Shown here piece after piece: positions 28,270 to 39,213 of a DNA stretch of 64,000 nt (positions within the stretch are counted from its first letter, which is position 1; each line of letters opens with the position of its first letter). The notes under the pieces were generated by a model. It ran no database searches. It was not told where the DNA came from and saw only the letters and a list, made by a program, of their open reading frames with translations. A program made the position numbers and the translations under genes. Source of the DNA: JAWKTM01 sp041399085 (GTDB lineage Bacteria > Planctomycetota > Planctomycetia > Pirellulales > Pirellulaceae); NCBI GenBank assembly GCA_041399085.1, contig JAWKTM010000027.1:1-64000 (forward strand), given 5' to 3'.

Positions 28270-30225
28270 TTATTTGTCTACCTGCGAGGTAATCTCGCAT
28301 TTGGGCAGTGCGTCGCGGAGTTCTCGAATGGTTGAATCCGAGATGGATGTGCCAGTGATGTTGAGAGCATGAAGCTTTTCCAGACGGCGTAGCGCGGAAG
28401 AGGCTTTGTCGGTGACGGCTGTGTTGGCAATCTCTAAATGAATCAGCAACGGCAGGGCGGCGAGCGTTTGGATGCCGGCGTCGCTGATCTTGGTGTTGTT
28501 CAATAGGAGCTTTTCGAGGTGGCCGTTCTCTAAGAGCGCGGAGAGCCTTGCGTTGGTTATGGCGGTGCCGTCGAGCGCGAGGCCACGGAGCGTTTGGCGG
28601 CTGCCGAGATAGGGGAGGCTGGTGTCGGTGACTTGGGTGTTTCTTAGATAGAGAGCTTGAAGCTTCGGGAAATTGGGGAGCACTTCCGTGAGGTCGTCTC
28701 CCACGGCGGTTCCGTCCAGTACCAGGCCGAGCAGTTGTGGGAGCTGGCCGAGTTCGCGGAGCTGTTTGGCGGAGAGCTCCTTCGCGCCGCTCAAGTCGAT
28801 CGTCCGCAGACGAAAATCTTCCGCAGGCAGTTTGTCCACCGTGCGAATGGTGATCGGCTTTTGTTCCGAACCGATGGTCACTCGGCCGCCGCGGGCGATG
28901 GTCCAGATGGCGGCGGTGCGCTGATCTTGCGGGGCGATGATTTCGGGCTCGACCGGAGCGGCTTCGACCGTGATCGTTTGGCCGGGAGCCAGACGGATGC
29001 GGAGCGAGCCGTTGTCGTTTTGCAGCCAGATCGCGCCTGCGGCCACCAACGCCAGCGCGGCGGCGGCCACACCGAAGGCCGCGAGCCAGCCGGGGCGTCC
29101 CGTTCCAGCACGAGCCGCGGGCTGGGCCACAATCGGCGTCCCGGCCGCGGCGGGCGAGGTGTCGACCGCTGGATTCAGCAAATCGCGCGGGTCGGCGTTG
29201 CCGGCGATCGCTTCCAGTTGCGGGATCACGTCGGCCAGCGATTCAGGACGCTGCCGCGGATCGCGGTGCAGCATGCGTTCGACCAGCGAATCAAGCCGGT
29301 CGTCGCTGGAAGCCCGACGGTTCTTCAGCGACGGACGCTCGCCGCCCAACACATCCGCGACTTGTTTGGCCGGCGAGGCGTAATGCCGATGATCCCACGG
29401 GGCCGTGCCGCTGAGCAACGCGAACATCGTCGCTCCCAAACTGTAAATATCAGCTCGCGCATCGACGCGGCTCGGGTCTTCGAGCTGCTCGGGGGCCACG
29501 AAGTCGATCGTGCCGAGCGCCTGTCCGGTCCGCGTCAGTTGTTGGCGAGCGGCCGCTTGGCGTTCACGGTCGAGGGCCAGTCCGAGATCGAGCAGCTTGA
29601 TCGTGCCTTCGGGCGTGAGCATCAGATTGCTGGGCTTCACGTCGCGATGCACGACACCGGCTTGATGAGCGTGCTGCAAAGCCACGGCAGCTTGCCGAGC
29701 GATCGCGGCCACGGTCGCGGCGTTCATCGGGCCGTGCTGAGCCAGGACGCTGGACAGGTCCACGCCTTCGACGAACTCCATCGCCAAATACGGCACGCCT
29801 TGTTCGTCGCCGGCGTGCAGGGCCCGAACGATGTGCGGATGCACCAGCTTGCCGGCCGTTTCCATCTCCTTGCGGAAGCGGCGAATGGCTTGCGAGTTCA
29901 GCGATCCATCGAGGTTCAGCACCTTGACGGCCGCGGGTTGATCGAGCGTCAGGTGCCGAGCCAGATAGACCGTGCCCATGCCGCCGGCTCCCAGCAAACG
30001 CTCCAGCCGATACGGCCCGATCGTGTCGCCGATGCGATGCGGATGCCGCAGCTCGCAAAGCGTCTGACGCACGGCTTCGCATTGCGGCTCGTCGGCGAAT
30101 CGGGCCCCAGGCTGAGTCTGTGAAAGGCCGCGCAGCGCGGTTTCCAGCTCGTTCCAATCTCCGCCCCAGTTGTCGCGGGTGTTGATTTCGGCGTCGGTCA
30201 GTTGGGCTGCGAATTGCGATGGCAT
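28270..30225 (-). CDS. Ser/Thr protein kinase with membrane helix and leucine-rich repeats
   Basis: The start at 30225 has GGGAG eight bases upstream and gives 651 residues. The kinase domain (about 65-330) has LLGAGGMGTVY, the ATP-site Lys in AAVKVL, HRDVKPSN, LLDLGLA (DLG in place of DFG) and APEQ. One membrane helix (about 375-395, LAAFGVAAAALALVAAGAIW) separates it from an extracytoplasmic part ending in leucine-rich repeats (LEKLLLNNTKISDAG). It is a Hanks-type sensor kinase. An ECF sigma factor gene lies upstream on the same strand beyond a repeat block, the usual planctomycete pairing, and the giant protein follows 153 bp downstream. Confidence 0.93.
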   Translation of the reverse strand: MPSQFAAQLTDAEINTRDNWGGDWNELETALRGLSQTQPGARFADEPQCEAVRQTLCELRHPHRIGDTIGPYRLERLLGAGGMGTVYLARHLTLDQPAAVKVLNLDGSLNSQAIRRFRKEMETAGKLVHPHIVRALHAGDEQGVPYLAMEFVEGVDLSSVLAQHGPMNAATVAAIARQAAVALQHAHQAGVVHRDVKPSNLMLTPEGTIKLLDLGLALDRERQAAARQQLTRTGQALGTIDFVAPEQLEDPSRVDARADIYSLGATMFALLSGTAPWDHRHYASPAKQVADVLGGERPSLKNRRASSDDRLDSLVERMLHRDPRQRPESLADVIPQLEAIAGNADPRDLLNPAVDTSPAAAGTPIVAQPAARAGTGRPGWLAAFGVAAAALALVAAGAIWLQNDNGSLRIRLAPGQTITVEAAPVEPEIIAPQDQRTAAIWTIARGGRVTIGSEQKPITIRTVDKLPAEDFRLRTIDLSGAKELSAKQLRELGQLPQLLGLVLDGTAVGDDLTEVLPNFPKLQALYLRNTQVTDTSLPYLGSRQTLRGLALDGTAITNARLSALLENGHLEKLLLNNTKISDAGIQTLAALPLLIHLEIANTAVTDKASSALRRLEKLHALNITGTSISDSTIRELRDALPKCEITSQVDK

Positions 30226-30365
30226 GCGTGGTTCTCCCAGGTGCGAGCGGGCAGGTTCGTTGGCGAGCGTCCAACGACTCTCGACATTGGTAGAACGCAA
30301 TCGCGCCACGCGGAAAATTTTGGGCGGCGGCCAAGCGTTCGGTCAACGTGGTTCGCGGCCGCGGT

Positions 30366-30445
30366 CTGTGCGCGGGGCTGGCTGTGCGCGGGGCTGGCTG
30401 TGCGCGGGGCTGGCTGTGCGTGGGGCTGGCTGTGCGCGGGTCTCC
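30366..30445. repeat. 16-bp tandem repeat, five copies
   Basis: CTGTGCGCGGGGCTGG is repeated nearly perfectly. It lies upstream of the kinase start. Next to it (30448-30562) are inverted GGTCTCCC/GGGAGACC blocks. Confidence 0.85.
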
Positions 30446-30586
30446 CGACCCCGCACGTTTCTGACCGCAGGTCTCCCGGCGCTGCAAGGAGACCTTCGGT
30501 CGGTGGTTTCGGCGAGGTCGGGAGACCTGCGCCGAGCGCGCCGAGCGCGGGAGACCTGCCGAGCCGCTGAGTCGCGGCCGCGTAGC

Positions 30587-31135
30587 GTTTTTGCCTTTCG
30601 CAGGCGGTTGAGACGGGCAAAACAACGCGTGCCGAGCGTCTCAACCGTTCACGACAGCCGACGCGACGCCATTTTGTCTTCGCGAGTGGTTGAGACGGGC
30701 AAAACAACGCTGCGCCGAGCGTCGCGACCGTCTGAGACAGCCGACGCGACGCCATTTTGTCTTTCGCGAGTGGTTGAGACGCGCGAAATGGCGCTGCGCC
30801 GAGCGTCTTAACCGTTCACGACATGCAAACGGACGCCACTTTGTCTTTCTTAAGCGGTTGAGACGCGCGAAACGACGCTGCGCCGAGCGTCTCAACCGTC
30901 CGCGATCGGCAAATCGACGCCATTTTGTCTTTCTTGGACGGTTGAGAAAGACAAAATGGCGGCGCGACGCGCTTTCCGACCGTCCAGAACTGCCGGCGCA
31001 CCGACGATTTGTCTTTTCCAGACGGTCAGAAATCGCAAAACGACGGCGCGGCGCGCTTTCTGAGTGGTTGGAAACGGCGGCGCGCCGATGATTTGCCTTT
31101 TCCAAGCGGTTGGAAAAGACAAAACGTCGCGGGTT
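30587..31135. repeat. Repeat block with 42/84-bp period and nested hairpins
   Basis: Starts of the GTCTCAACCG-type unit fall at 30638, 30721, 30805 and 30889, an 84-bp step made of two 42-bp halves. Within it GGTTGAGACGC faces GCGTCTCAACC, and CGCCATTTTGTCTTTCT (about 30917) faces its exact complement at 30944-30962, a 17-bp stem. Both strands stay open and give 14-residue Arg-rich repeats that I reject as protein. The block fills the space between the ECF sigma stop and the kinase gene. Confidence 0.88.
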
Positions 31136-31734
31136 CACTGTTCCAGCAGCGTTCGCAGCTTCTGCATCACGCGATATTTTGCCTGCCGGACGGCCTGCGG
31201 CGTGGCATCGAGGTCGGCTGCCACGTCGACGGCCGCTTGGCCTTGCACCGCGCACCGCCAGAACGATTGCCAAGTGAACTCGTTGAACGTCGGCCGGATG
31301 AGCTTCAAGGCGGATTGCAGGAGCTCGCGATCGTCGTCGGCCTCGCCCGGCGATTCCGCGCCGACTGAATCCGCGCCCGACGATGGCGGCAGATGCCACG
31401 TGGTCTCGGCCAAGTTGGGGTGGCTGCCGCCGATAGCCGGTGCGTCGCGGTGTTGGCGATAACGGGAGATCATGGCGTTGCGGGCGATCGTGCGTAGCCA
31501 GTTTCGCAGGCTGCCGGGGCGGCCTTGATGGCGAAACGCGGCGATCTTTTGAATCACGTTGTGGAATACGTCCTGCGTGATGTCGTCGGCGTCGGCCGGC
31601 TGCAGGCCGTTTCGCCGAGCGAACGAGTAGACCAGCGGGCAATAGAGCTGAACGAAGTCGTGCCACGCGCCGGTGTCGCCGCATTGAACTCGTTCGAGCA
31701 AGGATGTGGAAGTGCTAGGAGATATTTGACTCAT
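31135..31734 (-). CDS. ECF RNA polymerase sigma factor
   Basis: The protein has 199 residues. Region 2 is WHDFVQLYCPLVYSFARRNG ... DADDITQDVFHNVIQKI. Region 4 is FTWQSFWRCAVQGQAAVDVAADLDATPQAVRQAKYRVMQKL with a helix-turn-helix. No anti-sigma gene is adjacent. Its ATG overlaps the stop of the upstream esterase (ATGA), so translation is coupled. It likely redirects RNA polymerase in response to phosphorylation or a surface signal; the kinase further downstream is the natural partner. Confidence 0.93.
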   Translation of the reverse strand: MSQISPSTSTSLLERVQCGDTGAWHDFVQLYCPLVYSFARRNGLQPADADDITQDVFHNVIQKIAAFRHQGRPGSLRNWLRTIARNAMISRYRQHRDAPAIGGSHPNLAETTWHLPPSSGADSVGAESPGEADDDRELLQSALKLIRPTFNEFTWQSFWRCAVQGQAAVDVAADLDATPQAVRQAKYRVMQKLRTLLEQ

Positions 31735-33753
31735 CGAGAATTTTCAACCGATTGCCGAAGGTCTTTTAGGTCTGGCAAATCATAGTGACGCAGGACGCCG
31801 GGGACGGCAATGTGGATGTGGGTATGGGCGGCCGGGTCGGTCATTAGTTCCCGCCACGAGGCGACGTGGTCTTTGGTCTTCAGCGTCGCGATCAGCGCGG
31901 GCTGCAAGGCGGCGGCGTGCAGCGCGGACGCAGCCACATCGCCGCTGGCCGCCAGCTCGATCGCGGGCCGGTCGTGTTGGGCGGCCAACCAGCGTCCGGC
32001 GATCAGCAGGTCTTCGGTGCGCATGGCCAGCCAACTGCGTCCCAGCATCAGGCCGATGTAATAGTCGGCCCCGAAGAAACGCCAGTTGCGAGTCGCCGTC
32101 TCGCCCGTGTCGCGGGCTTCGAGCACCAGGACCGGATGGCCTTGCGACTGAAGCCGCCGGGCTTCGTCGACGGCCGCGTTCATCCCGTCGGCCGGCGCGA
32201 TCAACACGGGCTCGCCGTTGCCGCCCGGCCAATAGAGCGCCGGCAGCACGATGCCCGGCTCGGACGAAACACGAGTCGCTGAGGCGCGGCGGTGTCGGTT
32301 GCGTCGTTTCGGTGGAAACGCGCTCGACTTTCGGTTCGGGCAGTTCGTCGAGCTTGCGGATGCCGGTCGCTTGGCGGACGAGTTCGCGAGTCAACGGCGG
32401 TCGGTTCGCCGCCAGACGTTGCTCTCGCTCGGCGAACAAATCGAAGATCGAGCGGGCGTCCGGCAACGCGAGCACTTGGCCGGTCGGCGTCACTTGCAGC
32501 TCGGCGTCGGAGCGGACCGGCGCCTCGATGTCCTCGAACGCGTCGAGCGACCGCGACTGCAGCCAGCGGGCGAAGAACCGCACGGTGGCTTCACGCAACC
32601 GGCGGCTGAAACCGTGCTTGGCGTTGGCTTCGACCAGCTCGATTCGCTCGGGATAGCCGAGCTGGGTGTAGACACGCTTCGCTTGCCGGAACGCTTGCCA
32701 GGTGCCTTCGATCGGCACGAAGTCGTGCGTGGCCGCGAGGATCAGCGTGGGCCGCGGGGCTCGCGTCAGGATGAAGTCGGGGTGATCGAAGCCGTCGCGA
32801 ATCTGGGCGAACAGGTTTTGTTCGGCGTCGCCGGGGCCGGGGCTTTCGTTCTTGAGGCGATGCGTGGTCATGAAGCAGCCGGGTGCGGCGGCCGCGATCC
32901 GGTCGTCGTAAGCCATCAGGTAGCTGGTCATGTTTCCGCCGCCGGAATTGCCGGTGCAGCCGATGCGTTGCGGATCGACATCGGGCCGGCTGGCGAGATA
33001 ATCCAACGCTCGGACGCCGTCGCACACCATGTAGCTGGCCAAGCCGCCGCCGAGCAAAATCGGGGCGACGCCCAACTGCTGGTGCTCGCCGCTGGCCCCG
33101 TGCGTCGGTCGGCCTTGCGGATTGATGATCTGTTTGCGTTCGCCTTGGCCGATCGGGTCATAGCAGAGAACCAGGAAGCCGTGCCGGGCGAGCAGTTGGT
33201 TCACGCGTTGGTAGCTGTCGTAAGCTTTGCCGTTCTCGCTGTGCCCCAACGGATGCAGAATCGCGGGGAACGGGCCTTCGCCGTCGGGCCGATAGACGAG
33301 GGCCGTGACGTGGAAGCCCGGCTGGCTCTCGAACAACAGCTTCTCGATCGAGTAGCCGTCGGCCGTGAGCGTGCCGGTCACTCGCGCGTTGAGCGGCGTT
33401 GGCTGGGGCAGCTCGCCCAACGTCCACCGCAGGAATTCGCGGCGGCGGTGTTGGTAGGCGGCGATGCCTTCAGCGGATTCGAGCGCCGATTCCAGCTCCG
33501 TCAAGCGGCGGTCCAATGCGTCGTGCGCTTGGCCGCGCTGATAGGCTCGCATCATCTGCTGCGCCTTGTCGGCGTTGAAGTCGCGCGGCAGCACTCGATA
33601 GTCGCTTTGCGCGAGCGTGGTCGCTGCCGGCGCGGCAAGCAACGTTGCGAAGAGCAACGCGATGATGCATATCTTAGCGGCAGGGCGCGAGCCCTCCGGT
33701 AATGCGAAACCAGCGGGCTCGCGCCCTTCCGCTTTGATTTGATTCGGGTTCAT
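31731..33753 (-). CDS. Secreted alpha/beta hydrolase, acetylxylan-esterase-like (one frameshift)
   Basis: The signal peptide (IICIIALLFATLLAAPAATTLA region) is followed by an alpha/beta hydrolase core with LVLCYDPIGQGER, the nucleophile Ser in GCTGNSGGGNMTSY, an acid within the THDFVPIEGTW region and a His in AKHGFS. It resembles the acetylxylan esterase / abhydrolase proteins common in planctomycetes. Near 32265-32285 the frame breaks; the C-terminal 170 residues (VLPALYWPGGNGEPVLIAP onward) continue in another frame and fit one extra base. Its start overlaps GNAT and its end overlaps the sigma factor by four bases each. Confidence 0.8.
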
Positions 33754-34268
33754 GGCGGCGGCTCCTTCGCGGCGTGCGATTCGGGATTCGGACGGAGGTC
33801 GGCGACGAAGTGAACTTGCCGAGCCACTTCGCGGAATCCGCAGTCCGTGTAGAGATGGTTGCCCACGGCGTTTTGCTCCAGCGTTTCGATCTTGGCGTGC
33901 GTCAGCCCGGCGGCGCGGAACCGATCACAGGCCAATTGGATCAGTTGGCGTCCGATCCCACGCCCGCGCCATTCAGGGCGGAGGCTGAGATTCGGGATGT
34001 GGCCCAGTCCCGATTCGTGATCGATCCACGTGGAGATGAAGCCGATGATCTGCCCTTCGGCTTCGGCCACGATCAAGCCGCCGGCATCGCGAGCGATGTC
34101 CTCATCGAGATGCCGGCCCTTTCGCCATCGCCAGTCGCGACCGTTGATCGGGCCGTGGACCCGCTCAATCCCTTGGTCGATCGAGACGCCGTCGAACGCA
34201 TCGACCATGATCGCTCGCAGGGTGTCGAGATCGTCGTGACGATAGGGCCGAAACGTGATCGACGACAT
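33750..34268 (-). CDS. GNAT-family N-acetyltransferase
   Basis: The protein has 172 residues. The acetyl-CoA-binding motif A is LSLRPEWRGRGIGRQLIQLA, followed by the motif B region NAVGNHLYTDCGFREV. The substrate cannot be told from the sequence. Its TGA overlaps the ATG of the downstream esterase (ATGA), and it starts 30 bp after the DUF1080 gene, so it is part of the minus-strand run. Confidence 0.9.
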   Translation of the reverse strand: MSSITFRPYRHDDLDTLRAIMVDAFDGVSIDQGIERVHGPINGRDWRWRKGRHLDEDIARDAGGLIVAEAEGQIIGFISTWIDHESGLGHIPNLSLRPEWRGRGIGRQLIQLACDRFRAAGLTHAKIETLEQNAVGNHLYTDCGFREVARQVHFVADLRPNPESHAAKEPPP

Positions 34269-34298
34269 GAGGTTCCGGTTCCCGTGTGGGAAGGTGCG

Positions 34299-35072
<774 letters not shown>

Positions 35073-35287
35073 GGGGCGGTGTCCTTGTGCGCGGGTTTTG
35101 TGGGAGCGGGTCGTCGCCGTATCGTGTGACTTGGACGCGGCGAAACGAGCCATCATGCTAATCGCGACGAGCGTCGATTTCACGAAGGCTTAACGAGGCC
35201 GACCCGCGACCAGGCACAATTGGTGTTATATTCTGGGCTCGAAAGGCCACGGATGCGAGATTTTACCGCCCATACACGGAGGACATG

Positions 35288-36637
35288 ATGAAGCAGCCCA
35301 TTATTAGCGTGTCGGGACTTCGAGGCATTGTCGGCGAGAGTTTGTCGCCCGAACTGGCCGTGCGATTCGTGGCGGCTTTCGCGGCCGAGATTCCCGCCGG
35401 CCCGATTGTGTTGTCGCGCGACGGACGCACCACCGGCTCGATGTTTACCGATGCGCTGCGAGGAGGCTTGGCCGCACTGGGCCGCGAAGTTTTGGATCTG
35501 GGCGTGGCGGCAACTCCCACCGTGGGCGTGATGGTTCGATCGTTGAAGGCGGCTGGCGGAGTGCAGATTAGCGCCAGCCATAACCCGCCCGAATACAACG
35601 GACTGAAGCTGTTCGACGCGTCAGGGCGAGTGTTGCCGGCCGAGCGGGGGCAGCGCGTGTTAGAGCGATTTCAGAAAGCCGAGCCGGACTGGGTTACCTA
35701 CACCCATATCGGAACCGTGCGCGAAGTTGCTGACACGCTTGCTCCGCACTTGGCCGCCGTTTTGGCGACGGTCGACGTGCCGCGAATCCGTGCGCGGGGC
35801 TTTCGAGTGTTGTTGGATTCCAACCACGGCGCGGGCAGCGTGCTTGGCCGACGATTGTTATCGGAACTGGGGTGCGAGGCGACGTTGGTTGGCGACACGC
35901 CCGACGGCCGGTTCGCTCATCCGCCCGAGCCTACCGCCGAGAACTTGCAGGGAGTCAGCAGTACGGTGATCGAACGGAAAGCGGCCGTGGGCTTTTGCCA
36001 AGATCCCGACGCGGATCGTTTGGCCGTGATCGACGAACGGGGCCGATACGTTGGCGAAGAATACACGCTGGCCCTGTGTCTGGATCACGTATTGCGTCAA
36101 ACGCCGGGACCGATTGTGACGAACTGCGCGACCAGCCGCATGGCCGAGGATTTGGCCGCGAAATACGGCGTGGCGTTTCATCGTTCGGCGGTTGGCGAAG
36201 CGAACGTGGTGGACCGCATGATCGCCGAACGTGCGGTCTTCGGCGGCGAAGGGAACGGCGGCCCGATCGATCCACGCGTGGGCTGGGTGCGAGACAGCTT
36301 TGTGGGCATGGCGTTGATCTTGGATGCAATGGCTTCGCGGGATGTGCCGCTGAGCCAGTTAGTGGATGAGTTGCCGCGTTATGCGATCCATAAGACCAAG
36401 GTCGAAGTGTCTCGCGAGCAGACGGCGGCGGCTTTCGATCGGCTGGAGTCGCATTTCCCATCGGCGGAGGCGAGTCGCCAAGACGGGCTGCGGCTGGATT
36501 GGCCCGGCCGTTGGTTGCTGGTCCGTGGCAGCAACACCGAGCCGATCGTGCGAATCATTGCCGAAGCCGAGTCTGACTCCGCCTCGCAAGAACTATGTGA
36601 ACAGGCCCGACGTGTGATTCAGTCCGTGGACGTATAA
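35288..36637 (+). CDS. glmM: Phosphoglucosamine mutase-like alpha-D-phosphohexomutase
   Basis: The protein has 449 residues. Two ATGs are adjacent (35285, 35288); GGAGGA ends at 35283, so the second has the better spacing. The phosphoserine loop is ISASHNPPEYNG, the metal-binding loop DPDADRLAVID, the sugar-binding loop GGEGNGG and the phosphate-binding loop RGSNTEPIVRI. GlmM makes glucosamine-1-phosphate for peptidoglycan and LPS precursors; phosphomannomutase activity cannot be excluded. The next gene starts 13 bp downstream, linking it to the transporter and perhaps the phosphonate genes. Confidence 0.88.
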   Translation: MKQPIISVSGLRGIVGESLSPELAVRFVAAFAAEIPAGPIVLSRDGRTTGSMFTDALRGGLAALGREVLDLGVAATPTVGVMVRSLKAAGGVQISASHNPPEYNGLKLFDASGRVLPAERGQRVLERFQKAEPDWVTYTHIGTVREVADTLAPHLAAVLATVDVPRIRARGFRVLLDSNHGAGSVLGRRLLSELGCEATLVGDTPDGRFAHPPEPTAENLQGVSSTVIERKAAVGFCQDPDADRLAVIDERGRYVGEEYTLALCLDHVLRQTPGPIVTNCATSRMAEDLAAKYGVAFHRSAVGEANVVDRMIAERAVFGGEGNGGPIDPRVGWVRDSFVGMALILDAMASRDVPLSQLVDELPRYAIHKTKVEVSREQTAAAFDRLESHFPSAEASRQDGLRLDWPGRWLLVRGSNTEPIVRIIAEAESDSASQELCEQARRVIQSVDV

Positions 36638-36650
36638 CCTTTGTTTTGTT

Positions 36651-37938
36651 ATGTCGACGCCTCGTTCCAGCACCGTTCGCCTTTTGATCGCGGCCAGCGC
36701 GGCGTTCGGCACCTACTTCTGCATGTACGCCTTTCGCAAACCGTTCACAGCCGGAACCTTCGAGGGCCAAGAAATTTGGGGATTGGGACTAAAGACCACA
36801 TTGGTCATCTCCCAATTGCTCGGCTACATGCTGTCGAAATTCATCGGGATCAAGGTGATCTCGGAAATGCGCGCCGAGTACGCGCGGCCACGATTGTCGG
36901 CTTGATTCTGACGGCCGAGGCCGCTTTGGTCGGTTTCGCCTACGCGCCGCTGCCATTGAAAGTGGCCATGATATCTTGAACGGATTGCCGCTGGGAATGG
37001 TGTTCGGCCTGGTGCTGGGTTACCTCGAAGGCCGCCGGCAAACCGAAGCGTTGTCAGCCGCGTTGTGCGCCAGCTTTATCATCTCGTCCGGCGTGGTGAA
37101 GTCGGTGGGACGCTGGCTGATCGACGATTGGGGCATTAGTGAATTTCATATGCCGATGCTAACGGGGCTGATCTTTTTGCTGCCACTGTTTGTTTCGGTG
37201 TGGGTGTTACAAGCGACACCGCCGCCGGACGACACGGATCGCTTGCATCGCAGCCACCGCACCACGATGCTCCGCAGCCATCGGCAGCAGTTTCTGACTG
37301 CCTATTGGCCGGGACTATCGTTGTTAGTGTTTGTGTATGTGGCGATTACCGTGATTCGAACCATTCGTGACGATTTCGGAGTCGAGATCTGGCGCGATAT
37401 GGGAGTGAACGAAACGCCGTCGGTTTTCGCGCGGGCGGAAATTGTGGTCGCCTTCTGCGTCACGGCGTTGAACGCTTTCGCGATTTGGATCGCGTCGAAT
37501 CGCGTGGCCATGCGTGTGACGATGGCGCTGATGTGTGCGGCGCTGTTGGCGGTGGGCGCATCGGTCGGTCTGCAAATGAGCGGACGGATCACGCCGTTCG
37601 TATTTATGGTGGCTTGTGGCGTGGGGTTATATGTTCCCTATGTGGCATTTCATACCACGGTATTCGAACGGCTGATCGCCGCTTCCCGTCGCCCCTGCAA
37701 TCTCGGTTTTCTGATGTATTTGGCCGACGCGATAGGATACCTCGGTTACGCCGTGGTGATTGCACTGCGCACAACGTGGAGCGAGCGAGCTACGGTACTG
37801 CCTTTTTTCCTTTGGACGCTTCTGACGGTTGGTGGATTGTCGATCGTTGGTTTGTTATTGGCGATCGTCTATTTTGAAAGGTGCTGGCCCGCGACGCGAT
37901 CCCAAGCATGGACGGCGATTCCCCAGCGAATGATTTAA
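36651..37938 (+). CDS. MFS-like membrane transporter, DUF5690-type (two frameshifts)
   Basis: Three successive frames make one protein of about 430 residues. MSTPRSSTVRLLIAASAAF to AEYAR is followed by one missing base near 36880-36890. The short piece ATIVGLILTAEAALVGF then leads to a second missing base near 36968-36975 and NGLPLGMVFGLVLGYLEGRR to the end. About 11-12 helices can be counted. It resembles the MFS-like DUF5690 proteins; this family name is from memory. No substrate motif is known. Position after glmM and before the phosphonate genes makes uptake of a phosphonate or an amino sugar possible. Confidence 0.65.
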
Positions 37939-38055
37939 ACCCGCCGACGATCGACGAATTGGCGCCAGCGGAATAACATCATCCGCTTGTCTGACACGGC
38001 GATCGACCGCCCAGTACGAATCACTTTGGCTCTCTCACCTTTCCGCCCCACAACC

Positions 38056-39170
38056 ATGAGCGACCTCACGCCAGCATCAACTCCCGCCGTTGCCAAGCGG
38101 CCGTGTTTGTGGAAGCGAACCGGCCGCTGGAGTTGCGACGGTTTTCGCTGCCAACCTTAGAGGCAGGCGAAGCGATCGTGCGCGTGGAATGTTGCACGAT
38201 CTGCGGCAGCGATTTGCACACGCTCTCGGGATCACGCACCGAACCGGCGCCTTCGATTTTGGGCCATGAGATTTTGGGCGTGGTGGCCGCGGTCAACGAC
38301 CCGCCGCTCACGGATGTCTTGGGGCAACCGCTTCGCCCAGGCGATCGGGTCACTTGGGCCACGCCGATTTCGTGCGGTCAGTGTGATCGCTGTCGCCGAG
38401 GTTGGCCGCAGAAATGCCGATCCTTGGCCAAGTACGGGCATGCACTGGCCGAAGGGCGGGCCACATTGAGTGGAGGATTGGCCGAGTTCGTGTTGCTTCG
38501 CCCCGGCTCCGCGGTCGTGCGTGTACGGGAGGAATTGCCCGCGGAGATCCTTTGTCCAGCCAACTGCGCCACGGCCACGGTGTGCGCTGCCTATCGACTG
38601 GCAGGGTCGCTCGAAGATCGCCGCGTGCTGATCCTGGGCGCCGGTATGTTAGGTCTGACGGCGGCGGCGTTGGCACGTTCTCACAACGCTTCGCTCGTCG
38701 CGGTATGTGACGCTTCCGCCCCACGACTGCAACGTGCCCGGCAGTTCGGCGCCGCGGCCTTAATCAACTGGACTCCCGATCTTTCCGATTGGAAACGCGA
38801 ACTGGCATCCCAAGCCGGCACGGATGCGTTCGATGTGGTGGTGGAGTTGTCCGGCGCGGCAGAGGCGGTCGAAGCGGCGATTGCAGTAGCCGACGTGGCC
38901 GGCAAAGTGCTGTTGGTCGGTACGGTGATGAAGTCGCGTTCAGTCAGCTTTGACCCGGAAAGTATTGTCCGCCGCTGTCTCTCGGTTCATGGGATACACA
39001 ATTACGCCCCGCAAGATTTGATGGCGGCGGTCGCGTTTCTCACACAGTTCGGTAGTGAGTATCCATTCGCGGAGCTTGTCGAGCGAACTTTTACACTCAG
39101 CGAGATCAATCAAGCGATCGCACTGGCCCGCGAAACTCGCCCCGTACGAATCGCCATACGTCCCGAATAG
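38056..39170 (+). CDS. Zinc-binding alcohol dehydrogenase associated with phosphonate catabolism (frameshift near start)
   Basis: The ATG at 38056 begins SDLTPASTPAVAKR, and one missing base near 38098-38102 joins it to AVFVEANRPLELRRF; otherwise only a GTG at 38103 is available. Medium-chain dehydrogenase features are the catalytic zinc site in CTICGSDLHT and GHE, the four-Cys structural zinc loop CGQCDRCRRGWPQKC, and the Rossmann motif LILGAGMLGLTAAALA. It matches the phosphonate-operon dehydrogenase that I recall as TIGR03366. The likely role is oxidation of an alcohol or aldehyde intermediate; the exact substrate is unproven. Confidence 0.82.
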
Positions 39171-39213
39171 CGGCGGCCGTCTTCGACACCTTTCCATCTT
39201 TTGGCAAACTACG

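Noticed and set aside
30366..31135. Possible CRISPR array
   Set aside because: Units are contiguous, without unique spacers, and no cas genes are present.
30641..31684. 347-residue minus-strand reading frame
   Set aside because: Its C-terminal part is 14-residue Arg-rich repeats created by the 42-bp DNA period, and its N-terminal part is the out-of-frame shadow of the ECF sigma gene.
32251..33702. 483-residue plus-strand frame
   Set aside because: Antisense to the alpha/beta hydrolase; no start site or motif.
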